A stretch of DNA of 64,000 nucleotides from Marinobacter alexandrii (GTDB lineage Bacteria > Bacteroidota > Bacteroidia > Cytophagales > Cyclobacteriaceae): contig JBDWTN010000007.1 of assembly GCA_039984955.1 (NCBI GenBank), positions 124,001-188,000 of the forward strand, given 5' to 3'. The position numbers and the translations under genes are program-made. Shown piece after piece: positions 42,590 to 49,658 of the stretch (positions are counted from its first letter, which is position 1; every line of letters begins with the position of its first letter). The notes below the pieces were generated by a model that had not been told where the DNA came from, searched no databases, and saw nothing but the letters and a program-made list of their open reading frames with translations.

Positions 42590-44644
42590 CTAGCCAATCT
42601 TGAATTTTTTCATAGCAGCTAACAAACGTAACCCTTCTTTCAGGTAAGGATCGTTTTTCAATTTTTCATCAATCTTATCTTTCTCCACTACTTCAGAATT
42701 ATCAACAGCTGTTGCTAAATCATCTTCATCCGTACTTGTCGCAGCTTTACGAGTTTCCAGATTTAGAGAAACTGATTTTCTATTTCTACTTTCTTTCGCT
42801 TTTTCAATATCGCGAACTAGCTTTTGTAAATCAGGATCAGAGTTAAGATCACTTCTGTACAGGTCATTCAAATGATCTAAAAGTCCTTCCGTAATTGAGT
42901 TGGTTGGTGTAAAATTAGCACTGGCTATTTCATCCCATGGAAGTGCATTCTCCCTGCTTGCTTCGCCATAATCCTCCTGTGAATAAATAGATGGAAACTG
43001 AACATCCGGTGCTATGCCTACTCTTTGGTTACTGCTACCTGTAACCCTGTAAAATTTAGCCAGGGTCATCTTAATTTGTCCCAAGTTGAGTTCCGGATTT
43101 CTTATATACCTACTTAAATCAATCACATTCTGAACTGTCCCTTTCCCAAAAGTACTTTCACCAATGATCACACCTCTTTTATAATCTTGAATGGCTCCAG
43201 AAAATATCTCAGATGCAGATGCACTCCCTCTATTTACCATAACGGCAAGTGGTCCATCATAGAAAACTTTTCCGCCATCTTCATCATCCATCTTATCTAC
43301 GGATTGATCATAATTTCTTACTTGAACCACTGGTCCATCTGGAATAAATAATCCGCTAAGCTCAATAGCTTCTTGGAGGGATCCTCCTCCATTAAATCTT
43401 AAGTCTATCATCAAACCGTCCATTCCCTGCTCCTCAAGCTCTTTGATCAATTTTTTAACATCTCTTGTTGTACTGCGATAGTCTTCCTTACCCGCTCTCA
43501 ATTCTTCAAAATCTAAATAAAAACTTGGAACGGTAATTACCCCAAGGTTATAGGTTGTATTTCCCTCACTGATTGGAATCATCTCAGCTTTAGCAGCTTG
43601 CTGCTCTAAATTGATTTTATCTCGTACAAGTCTAAGCGTGTCTGGAAGCGCATTTACCCCTTCACTTGCCTTTAAAATTTGAAGCCTTACAACTGACCCT
43701 TTTGATCCTCGTATTTTTGCGACTACATCATCTAATCTCCAACCAATTACATCCAAGAATTCACCATCATCTCCTTGAGCAACACCAATTATTTTATCGT
43801 CTTTCTTAAGTCGCTTACTCTTATATGCCGGCCCTCCAGGGATGATGTCAGCCACTTGTGTGTAGTCGAGATTCTGCATTAGCCTTGCGCCAATTCCCTC
43901 CAAAGATAGGCTCATATCTATTTGAAAATTCTCTGCATCGGGTGGTGAGAAATAATCAGTATGTGGGTCATAGGCATTGGTATATGCATTCATATAACTC
44001 TGAAATACATCTTCACTATTATATTGATATATCGCTTTTTGAATTCGTTGATATCGTTTTTTTAAGCTTGTGGCAATATCATCCCATTCGCGTCCTGCGA
44101 GCTTATAGCTCAAAGCTTGGTTTTTGATTGTTTTCCTCCATATGTCCTCTTGTTCTTCACTTGAGGTTAACCAACCAGCATCTTCTCGATCAAAAACAAA
44201 TATTTCTTCCTTCGAAAAATCAAATTCAGTCTCTAGTAAAATGAAGTAATAGTCTATTTGCGAAAGAACTCTTTTACGATAAATATCAAATACATCAAAA
44301 GCTAATTGCAAATCTCCTTCAGGTATTTTCTCATCTAGTTGATACCTATATTTTTCAAATTTCTCAACATCGGAAGCATAGAAATATGCTTTATTGGGAT
44401 CAAGGGATTCGAAATAGTTATCGAAAATGACTGAAGAAATTGAATCAGAGAGTGGAAGTTTTCGGTAGTGAATTCTTTTTAAAAGATTTGTAATCACATA
44501 AGCCTCACTAGGGTGTTCTTCTTTAGGTTTCAATGTTTTGAGTGTATCCCCTTGAAATAAGGATTGAATTTCTTCACTATATCCACTAGAAACTCCGAAG
44601 GAAGTAAGTAGCACAAACCCTGCTATCAACAGAAACTTATTCAT
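42590..44644 (-). CDS. prc: Tail-specific carboxy-terminal processing protease
   Basis: 684 residues, matching the long Prc/Tsp type (S41A). A signal peptide (GFVLLTSFGVSSGYS) brings it to the periplasm. An N-terminal helical domain (residues 30-250) comes first, then a PDZ domain around 255-340 (LEGIGARLMQNLDYTQVADI, GGPAYKSKRLKKDDKIIGV) and the S41 peptidase near 370-560: MIDLRFNGGGSLQEAIELSG, VNRGSASASEIFSGA with the catalytic Ser at about 475, and GESTFGKGTVQ with the catalytic Lys at about 500. The C-terminal DUF3340 segment is present. It cleaves proteins at their C-termini, in E. coli including FtsI and the peptidoglycan hydrolase MepS. Confidence 0.94.
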   Translation of the reverse strand: MNKFLLIAGFVLLTSFGVSSGYSEEIQSLFQGDTLKTLKPKEEHPSEAYVITNLLKRIHYRKLPLSDSISSVIFDNYFESLDPNKAYFYASDVEKFEKYRYQLDEKIPEGDLQLAFDVFDIYRKRVLSQIDYYFILLETEFDFSKEEIFVFDREDAGWLTSSEEQEDIWRKTIKNQALSYKLAGREWDDIATSLKKRYQRIQKAIYQYNSEDVFQSYMNAYTNAYDPHTDYFSPPDAENFQIDMSLSLEGIGARLMQNLDYTQVADIIPGGPAYKSKRLKKDDKIIGVAQGDDGEFLDVIGWRLDDVVAKIRGSKGSVVRLQILKASEGVNALPDTLRLVRDKINLEQQAAKAEMIPISEGNTTYNLGVITVPSFYLDFEELRAGKEDYRSTTRDVKKLIKELEEQGMDGLMIDLRFNGGGSLQEAIELSGLFIPDGPVVQVRNYDQSVDKMDDEDGGKVFYDGPLAVMVNRGSASASEIFSGAIQDYKRGVIIGESTFGKGTVQNVIDLSRYIRNPELNLGQIKMTLAKFYRVTGSSNQRVGIAPDVQFPSIYSQEDYGEASRENALPWDEIASANFTPTNSITEGLLDHLNDLYRSDLNSDPDLQKLVRDIEKAKESRNRKSVSLNLETRKAATSTDEDDLATAVDNSEVVEKDKIDEKLKNDPYLKEGLRLLAAMKKFKIG

Positions 44645-44768
44645 ATGTATTATTTTAGACGTATTCTTTCAACGCAATATTTAATAGATTGATTTAAAAA
44701 TAGTCGATTTTTTATGAGTGGTTCAAAGAGCAGGCCAAATCGTGTGTATTTAATAAAATTTAACAGGA

Positions 44769-45041
44769 ATGAGAAAGTATGGTTATGGAATTCTAATGGT
44801 ACTGATTGCCTTTGTACTTCTAGCCTTAATATTCTTTGCTTTCATCAAATCTGCGGATTTTGAAAATCGCTTAAATCAATCAGAAGTGGTTGCCAACAAA
44901 TTAAAAGAAGAGGTGATCCGACTACAAGAAGTCGCTATCAATGCAGAGGCTAGTGCAAAAACTGCTGAGATGGAGACTTTAAGATGTACCAATGAAGCCA
45001 ATCAGCTTCTAGAAGAACTTGCAAAATGTAAGAGTAAATAA
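44769..45041 (+). CDS. Small membrane coiled-coil protein A
   Basis: 90 residues, not recognised. A single N-terminal helix (GILMVLIAFVLLALIFFAFI) would insert with the C-terminus outside the membrane, or act as an uncleaved signal anchor. The rest is one long coiled coil (SEVVANKLKEEVIRLQEVAI to ETLRCTNEANQLLEELAK) ending in CKSK. The gene is followed after eight bases by a second protein of the same design, which suggests a duplicated pair acting together. An earlier in-frame start is not seen; the GGAATG start context is ordinary. Function unknown. Confidence 0.65.
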   Translation: MRKYGYGILMVLIAFVLLALIFFAFIKSADFENRLNQSEVVANKLKEEVIRLQEVAINAEASAKTAEMETLRCTNEANQLLEELAKCKSK

Positions 45042-45049
45042 AACCTAAT

Positions 45050-45280
45050 ATGAAAAAGAACATTGCAATATTTATCCTATTAGTGCTAACAGTAGTTTCA
45101 TTTATATATGCCTCTATAAAAGCGGATGAAGCAGAAAAGGCTGCAGTAGCAGCTATAGTGGCTCAAGCTCAAGCAGAGAAGGAAAAAGAACGAGCTGACC
45201 ACCAAGCAAGAATAGCATTGGATAATGCTGCTGACGCAAGATCAGTTCAAGCGGAACTGGAACAATGTAAAGCTAAGTAG
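45050..45280 (+). CDS. Small membrane coiled-coil protein B
   Basis: 76 residues, not recognised. It mirrors the gene before it: an N-terminal membrane helix (AIFILLVLTVVSFIYASIK), a heptad-rich helix of Ala, Glu and Lys (AEKAAVAAIVAQAQAEKEKE, then RADHQARIALDNAADARSVQ) and the end LEQCKAK against LAKCKSK in its neighbour. The last Cys followed by Lys is therefore conserved between the two. Eight bases separate the genes. Possibly the proteins pair through the coiled coil; this is inference. Ends at a weak terminator. Confidence 0.68.
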   Translation: MKKNIAIFILLVLTVVSFIYASIKADEAEKAAVAAIVAQAQAEKEKERADHQARIALDNAADARSVQAELEQCKAK

Positions 45281-45281
45281 C

Positions 45282-45301
45282 TCACCCTTTCAGGTGATTT
45301 T
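45282..45301 (+). terminator. Weak terminator after the coiled-coil pair
   Basis: TCACC (45282-45286), loop CTTTCA, GGTGA (45293-45297) and four T, with more T-rich sequence after it. Confidence 0.5.
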
Positions 45302-45361
45302 CGTTTTTCATTTCTTACGTCAGGTTTTTTCTTATTTATTTGAGATCAAATAAAATTGAAT

Positions 45362-45754
45362 ATGAAAAAGCGAGTGACTGGAATTGGTGGCATCTTTTTT
45401 AAAACTGAAGATCCTGAAAAAATGAAAACTTGGTATCATAAACATCTCGGAATTGAGTCTGATCAATATGGAGGTTTATTCAAGTGGCGTGATCATGATG
45501 ATAAAGAGAAGGAATGTACTACAGCCTGGAGTCCATTTACAAAAGATACAAAATACTTTGGCCCAAGTACAAAAGAATACATGTTTAACTATCGTGTAGA
45601 GAATCTAGTAGAGCTTTTAGAAGAGTTGAAAAAGGAAGGAGTTGAAGTTGTGGGAAAAATAGAAGAATACGAATACGGAAAATTTGGTTGGATCATGGAT
45701 CCAGAGGGAAGAAAAATTGAACTATGGGAACCCATAGATGGCCCGTTTTTGTAA
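45362..45754 (+). CDS. VOC (glyoxalase/bleomycin resistance) superfamily protein
   Basis: 130 residues from the ATG at 45362. The paired betaalphabetabetabeta modules are visible: VTGIGGIFFKTEDPEKMKTW, YHKHLGIESDQYGGLFKW in the first and EYMFNYRVENLVELLEELKK, VEVVGKIEEYEYGKFGWIMD, PEGRKIELWEP in the second. Possible metal ligands are His in the first module and Glu in IELWEP. The family covers glyoxalase I, dioxygenases, epimerases and resistance proteins; the subtype cannot be told. It lies alone on the plus strand, one base before the convergent anti-sigma-like gene. Confidence 0.87.
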   Translation: MKKRVTGIGGIFFKTEDPEKMKTWYHKHLGIESDQYGGLFKWRDHDDKEKECTTAWSPFTKDTKYFGPSTKEYMFNYRVENLVELLEELKKEGVEVVGKIEEYEYGKFGWIMDPEGRKIELWEPIDGPFL

Positions 45755-45755
45755 A

Positions 45756-46094
45756 CTACAAATGGAGCTTTTTATTCTTTATCAATCGGCTGTCCAAAAC
45801 TTGAATAATCGTTATTAGCACTCCGATTAACACGGCCATAGGCACTACTTGATTCGTTAGATTTTGAACACCTTTAAGGTTTTCTAGTGCTGATGGTAAA
45901 AAGTAAGCGAATGTTGCATACCCAAATCCAAACATTATAACTATGCCTAGGGTCATCCATAAGTAAAGTCTTTTCTGACTTACTCTTTCCCTATTTCGTA
46001 CAGCTTTTATTACTCGATCTTTAAAATCAGTCCCCAACTGAAATGATGGTTCTGTTTTTAAAGCCTGATCTACAATATCTTCAATGTTTTTCAT
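45756..46094 (-). CDS. Small membrane protein, likely partner of the ECF sigma factor
   Basis: 112 residues. A short charged N-terminal domain (IEDIVDQALKTEPSFQLGTD, then DRVIKAVRNRERVSQKR) is followed by two helices: LYLWMTLGIVIMFGFGYATF near 45-64 and VVPMAVLIGVLITIIQVL near 84-101. The cytoplasmic segment plus membrane helices, and the location 95 bases downstream of the sigma gene on the same strand, fit an anti-sigma factor. There is no zinc-binding HxxxCxxC motif, so it would not be of the ZAS class. Unknown otherwise; the anti-sigma role is inferred from position only. Confidence 0.68.
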   Translation of the reverse strand: MKNIEDIVDQALKTEPSFQLGTDFKDRVIKAVRNRERVSQKRLYLWMTLGIVIMFGFGYATFAYFLPSALENLKGVQNLTNQVVPMAVLIGVLITIIQVLDSRLIKNKKLHL

Positions 46095-46189
46095 GCCTGT
46101 AATCTGTTTTCAAATGGTCACATGGAATCACATACATTTTTATTCATCCTTAGTTTAAAATATTAAGGAAGAATAAAATTATACCTATT

Positions 46190-46738
46190 TCATGGCAATA
46201 GTGCTACCTCCTTTATAGCTTGTTCTTCAACAATTTTTTTCAACTTAAGCCTAGCTCGATGAATATAATTTTTCACCGTTCCTTCAGGCATACCTGTAAC
46301 GTCAACTATCTCAGGGTATGAAAAGCCTTCTAAATAGAACAGCGTCAAAACAGTTTTATAATTGACTGGAAGCTGATCAACTAATTTGAGAATAAAAAGC
46401 TTCATATCATGTTCTTCAGTTATTGACTTTTGATCATCAATTGCAAATGCAATTTGATCAATATCTACCTGAACGATTTTTTTCTTTTTAGCAAAATTTA
46501 AAGCTGCTCTAAATGCGATTGTTGCAATCCATGTGGATAATTTAGAATCAAATTTAAATGTACTCAGTTTATCAAAAATTTTAACAAACACGTCTTGACA
46601 AAGCTCTTCCCTATCCATATCATCAGAAACTACACGCGCGATCATATGAACAACTAATCTTTCATACTTACTTATTAATAGTCTCATCGCAGAATCACTT
46701 CCACTTAAAACTTGCCGCGCCAGTTCCTTTTCATCCAT
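46190..46738 (-). CDS. ECF-type RNA polymerase sigma factor
   Basis: 182 residues. Region 2: LLISKYERLVVHMIARVVSD, EELCQDVFVKIFDKLSTFKF, then STWIATIAFRAALNFAKKKK (2.4). Region 4: VDQLPVNYKTVLTLFYLEGF, SYPEIVDVTGMPEGTVKNYI, HRARLKLKKIV, the helix-turn-helix that binds -35 elements. There is no region 3, so it is an ECF sigma. The start is ATG at 46738. It is followed by the small membrane protein and is divergent from the DUF6249 gene. Between the two divergent genes are paired TGCAACAT arms, which might be its own promoter elements. Confidence 0.93.
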   Translation of the reverse strand: MDEKELARQVLSGSDSAMRLLISKYERLVVHMIARVVSDDMDREELCQDVFVKIFDKLSTFKFDSKLSTWIATIAFRAALNFAKKKKIVQVDIDQIAFAIDDQKSITEEHDMKLFILKLVDQLPVNYKTVLTLFYLEGFSYPEIVDVTGMPEGTVKNYIHRARLKLKKIVEEQAIKEVALLP

Positions 46739-46769
46739 TCAATACTATTAGTCAACTCAAGTCAACAAA

Positions 46770-46807
46770 ATGTTGCAATAAAAAAATATTTTAATTTTCT
46801 GCAACAT
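46770..46807. promoter_or_regulatory. Outward-facing TGCAACAT arms between sigma and DUF6249 genes
   Basis: ATGTTGCA (46770-46777) and TGCAACAT (46800-46807) are a perfect 8-base inverted repeat 22 bases apart, so TGCAACAT reads outward towards each gene. To the right, TGTCA follows 18 bases after TGCAAC. To the left the minus strand gives TTGACT. GTCAAC is also repeated directly at 46751-46766. This resembles -35-like elements of a divergent, ECF-driven pair; the function is not proven. Confidence 0.45.
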
Positions 46808-46865
46808 CTCAACAGATCAGTGCTGTCACACGAGTAAAGATGTTCAATTTTAAAATTTACGAATT

Positions 46866-47198
46866 ATGGATGATTTTATACCAATAGTAGCCATTGTATC
46901 TGTTTTTGGTTCAACAATACTTTTCGTTTCAATACTTACGAACTATTCGCTTAAGAGAAAATTAATAGATAAGAATATGGTTAATCCAGAAGCAGCTAAT
47001 CTATTTGGAAAGCACGAAAACAGGCAGAGTGCACTTAAATGGGGCTTAATAGTGCTGTTTGGAGGGCTAGGATTAATTATTATTGATGTAATGGGTCTTG
47101 ATAATGACGATGCAATGCCTTACGGAATAGAAGCCGTGTGTATCGCAATAGGTTTCTTAATCTACTATGCACTTGTGAAAAAAGACTCTGATAGCTAG
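46866..47198 (+). CDS. DUF6249 membrane protein
   Basis: 110 residues with three membrane helices: FIPIVAIVSVFGSTILFVSI near 4-23, LKWGLIVLFGGLGLIIIDVM near 58-77 and EAVCIAIGFLIYYALV near 88-104. Between the first and second is a cytoplasmic stretch KRKLIDKNMVNPEAANLFGK, the DUF6249 hallmark. No function is known for the family; in Bacteroidota it is frequently adjacent to ECF sigma genes, as here, where it is divergent from one. It is a probable target of the sigma factor, by inference from position. Confidence 0.83.
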   Translation: MDDFIPIVAIVSVFGSTILFVSILTNYSLKRKLIDKNMVNPEAANLFGKHENRQSALKWGLIVLFGGLGLIIIDVMGLDNDDAMPYGIEAVCIAIGFLIYYALVKKDSDS

Positions 47199-47350
47199 AA
47201 AGTAATGGCGCAACTCAAAGGTCAAAAACTCAAAATCTAATGCGTTGCGTCATTTTTTCAGATTTGAAAAAGTGAATCTCTTTTATTTACAGCTTATTAT
47301 TTTTCATTTGTTCTTTAAACCTTTACTATACATCCTGTGTCAAAAGAAGC

Positions 47351-47497
47351 ATGAAGTGGAAAATACTCATCAAACTTCTTTATTTAGTTGTCCTGTTTGC
47401 GGTAGCAGCATATAAATGGGATAAAGAATCTCAGCTTATAGATTCGGATCCTACTATAGACACCACTACGATCCAGCAAGCTTACCACGAAGCTTAA
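47351..47497 (+). CDS. Small unknown membrane or secreted peptide
   Basis: 48 residues: MKWKILIKLLYLVVLFAVAA, then YKWDKESQLIDSDPTIDTTT and a short tail ending QQAYHEA. One hydrophobic helix follows three basic residues, so it could be a small membrane anchor or signal peptide with an acidic tail. ATG start, in the 380-base gap between the DUF6249 gene and fbaA. I found no known relative by eye. That it is a gene is moderately likely, since the basic-hydrophobic-acidic order is unlikely by chance. Confidence 0.5.
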   Translation: MKWKILIKLLYLVVLFAVAAYKWDKESQLIDSDPTIDTTTIQQAYHEA

Positions 47498-47528
47498 TCA
47501 ACTCATTTTCTTTCCGTATTGTAGAAGT

Positions 47529-47536
47529 TATATTTG
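47529..47536 (+). promoter_or_regulatory. Candidate -7 box of fbaA
   Basis: TATATTTG matches TAnnTTTG, 43 bases before the fbaA ATG. No good TTG is seen at -33. Confidence 0.4.
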
Positions 47537-47578
47537 CAGACCAAAATTCTGTTTAATAACTCACAAACTTTTACAAAA

Positions 47579-48643
47579 ATGAAATTCAGACCTGGTGTAT
47601 TGACTGGACAAGAGGTAACGGATCTTCTTGATTATGCCAATAAAAACGACTTTGCCATCCCTGCGGTAAATGTTACAAGTTCGAGTACTGTAAACGCTGT
47701 TATAGAAGCAGCAAGAGATATCCAATCACCAGTGATCATTCAGTTCTCCAATGGAGGGGCTGCTTTCATGGCTGGAAAAGGGCTTTCTAATGAAGGTCAA
47801 GCTGCAGCGATAGCTGGCGGAGTTGCTGGAGCTCATCATGTACACCAAATAGCTGAAGCTTATGGGGTAACAGTAATACTACATACCGACCATGCTGCAA
47901 GAAAATTACTCCCTTGGATTGATGGCCTCTTAGATGCCGGAGAAAAACATTTTCAGCAAACAGGAAAATCTCTTTATTCTTCTCATATGTTGGATCTTTC
48001 AGAAGAACCAATTGAGGATAATATTGGTACATGTGTTGAATACTTCAAGCGCATGGACAAAATGGGTATGACGCTGGAGATAGAACTAGGAGTTACTGGA
48101 GGTGAAGAAGATGGTGTTGACAATTCAGATATTGACAATTCTATGCTCTATACACAGCCAGAAGAAGTAGCGTATGCTTACGAAAAATTGAAAGAGGTAA
48201 GTGACAATTTCACAATTGCTGCTGCTTTTGGAAACGTTCACGGCGTATACAAACCAGGTAATGTGAAATTGACTCCTATAATCTTGAAAAACTCGCAGGA
48301 TCATATTCAACAAAAACACAGCACTTCTGAAAACCCTGTAAACTTCGTTTTCCATGGTGGATCAGGCTCTTCCAGAGATGAAATTAGAGAAGCTATCACC
48401 TATGGGGCGATCAAAATGAACATTGATACAGATTTGCAATGGGCATACTGGGATGGTGTAAAAGGATATTACCAGAAGAATGAAGGGTATCTTCAAGGGC
48501 AGATTGGAAATCCAGAAGGAGATGATAAGCCTAATAAGAAGAACTATGATCCTCGTGTATGGATCAGAGAAGCTGAGAAAACATTTACTGAGCGATTGAA
48601 GTTGGCATTCGAAGATTTGAATTGTATAAACAGAAACGCTTAA
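47579..48643 (+). CDS. fbaA: Class II fructose-bisphosphate aldolase
   Basis: 354 residues from the ATG at 47579; the earlier start 15 codons upstream would overlap the -7 box and lies outside the conserved region. The enzyme reversibly splits fructose 1,6-bisphosphate in glycolysis and gluconeogenesis using zinc. Visible landmarks: FAIPAVNVTSSSTVNAVIEA, VILHTDHAARKLLPWIDGLL with the catalytic Asp (TDH) and a zinc His, LEIELGVTGGEEDGV, AAFGNVHGVYKPGNVKL with a zinc His, and FVFHGGSGSSRDEIREAI with the third zinc His, then GAIKMNIDTDLQWA. The E. coli FbaA-like longer type is indicated by length. Followed after six bases by the dehydrogenase gene. Confidence 0.96.
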   Translation: MKFRPGVLTGQEVTDLLDYANKNDFAIPAVNVTSSSTVNAVIEAARDIQSPVIIQFSNGGAAFMAGKGLSNEGQAAAIAGGVAGAHHVHQIAEAYGVTVILHTDHAARKLLPWIDGLLDAGEKHFQQTGKSLYSSHMLDLSEEPIEDNIGTCVEYFKRMDKMGMTLEIELGVTGGEEDGVDNSDIDNSMLYTQPEEVAYAYEKLKEVSDNFTIAAAFGNVHGVYKPGNVKLTPIILKNSQDHIQQKHSTSENPVNFVFHGGSGSSRDEIREAITYGAIKMNIDTDLQWAYWDGVKGYYQKNEGYLQGQIGNPEGDDKPNKKNYDPRVWIREAEKTFTERLKLAFEDLNCINRNA

Positions 48644-48649
48644 GATAAA

Positions 48650-49537
48650 ATGAAGAATATTTCAGTAATCGGCAGTGGCACAATGGGCAATGGTATTGCC
48701 CATGTATTTGCTCAAAGTGGCTATAATGTAGCGCTGATTGACATCAATGAAGCGGCTTTAGAAAAAGCTATAGCAACTGTTTCAAAGAATCTGGATCGAA
48801 TGGTCCAGAAAGAGAAAATTTCATCTTCAGATAAAGAATCGACTCTCAATAACATTACAACTTTTACTTCTACAGAAGAAGGCATTAAGAATGCAGATTT
48901 AGTAGTAGAAGCGGCTACTGAGAACTTTGAGATAAAGAAGAAGATCTTTGAGGTGATGGATGCGAATGCTCCGGCCAATGCTATCTTATCAACCAATACT
49001 TCTTCCATTTCGATCACTAAGATTGCTGCCGCAACCAAGCGACCTGACAAGGTAATAGGAATGCACTTTATGAACCCTGTTCCAGTCATGAAGCTCATAG
49101 AAGTCATTCGAGGGTATGCTACTTCCAATGAAACTACTTCTACTATCATGGAAATGAGTAAGAATCTAGGAAAGGTTCCTGTGGAAGTCAATGACTACCC
49201 TGGGTTTGTAGCTAATAGAATTCTTATGCCTATGATCAACGAGGCGATCATTACACTACATGAGGGAGTTGCAGGTGTAGAAGAAATTGATACTGTCATG
49301 AAGCTAGGAATGGCCCACCCTATGGGACCACTTCATCTAGCTGATTTCATAGGTTTGGATGTATGTCTTTCAATCATGCATGTTCTGCATGAAGGATTCG
49401 GTAATCCAAAATACGCACCATGTCCTTTGTTAGTCAACATGGTTACAGCCGGGTATCTGGGAGCTAAGACAGGAGAAGGTTTTTACAAATACACTCCAGG
49501 TTCAAAAGAACTGATTGTGAGCAGTATGTTTAGCTAA
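48650..49537 (+). CDS. 3-hydroxyacyl-CoA (3-hydroxybutyryl-CoA) dehydrogenase
   Basis: 295 residues. NAD-dependent oxidation of 3-hydroxyacyl-CoA, used in fatty acid degradation or butyrate pathways. The Rossmann fold is at the start (ISVIGSGTMGNGIAHVFAQS), with LIDINEAALEKAI ending in the Asp that selects NAD. The catalytic region is IGMHFMNPVPVMKLIEVIRG (His near 140), and NDYPGFVANRILMPMINEAI and MGPLHLADFIGLDVCLSIM belong to the helical C-domain. Length (about 290) fits the single-domain type. The gene is six bases downstream of fbaA and ends at a terminator, so the two make a unit. Confidence 0.93.
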   Translation: MKNISVIGSGTMGNGIAHVFAQSGYNVALIDINEAALEKAIATVSKNLDRMVQKEKISSSDKESTLNNITTFTSTEEGIKNADLVVEAATENFEIKKKIFEVMDANAPANAILSTNTSSISITKIAAATKRPDKVIGMHFMNPVPVMKLIEVIRGYATSNETTSTIMEMSKNLGKVPVEVNDYPGFVANRILMPMINEAIITLHEGVAGVEEIDTVMKLGMAHPMGPLHLADFIGLDVCLSIMHVLHEGFGNPKYAPCPLLVNMVTAGYLGAKTGEGFYKYTPGSKELIVSSMFS

Positions 49538-49555
49538 CAGAACTTAAAAGAAAAG

Positions 49556-49583
49556 AAAGGCAGCCCATGTAGCTGCCTTTTTT
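49556..49583 (+). terminator. Rho-independent terminator
   Basis: AAAGGCAGC (49556-49564), seven-base loop, GCTGCCTTT (49572-49580) and more T. Ends the fbaA unit. Confidence 0.9.
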
Positions 49584-49658
49584 ATTTAATCATCATCCTA
49601 AACCAATTAGGATATCTTTAAGCGAATTTGGAACTTACACTCCCTAAACTCACTTAAG

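Noticed and set aside
44714-44863. 49-codon ATG frame upstream of and overlapping small membrane protein A
   Set aside because: It overlaps the better-supported gene in another frame, lacks a membrane helix or domain, and its composition is chance-like.
46142-46174. Imperfect inverted repeat between the sigma and downstream genes as a terminator
   Set aside because: The arms have a mismatch and no T run follows on the minus strand, so a terminator cannot be supported; it may only be AT-rich spacer.
48721-49191. 156-codon open frame on the minus strand within the hydroxyacyl-CoA dehydrogenase gene
   Set aside because: The plus-strand protein is an unmistakable enzyme over its whole length; the antisense translation is not recognisable.
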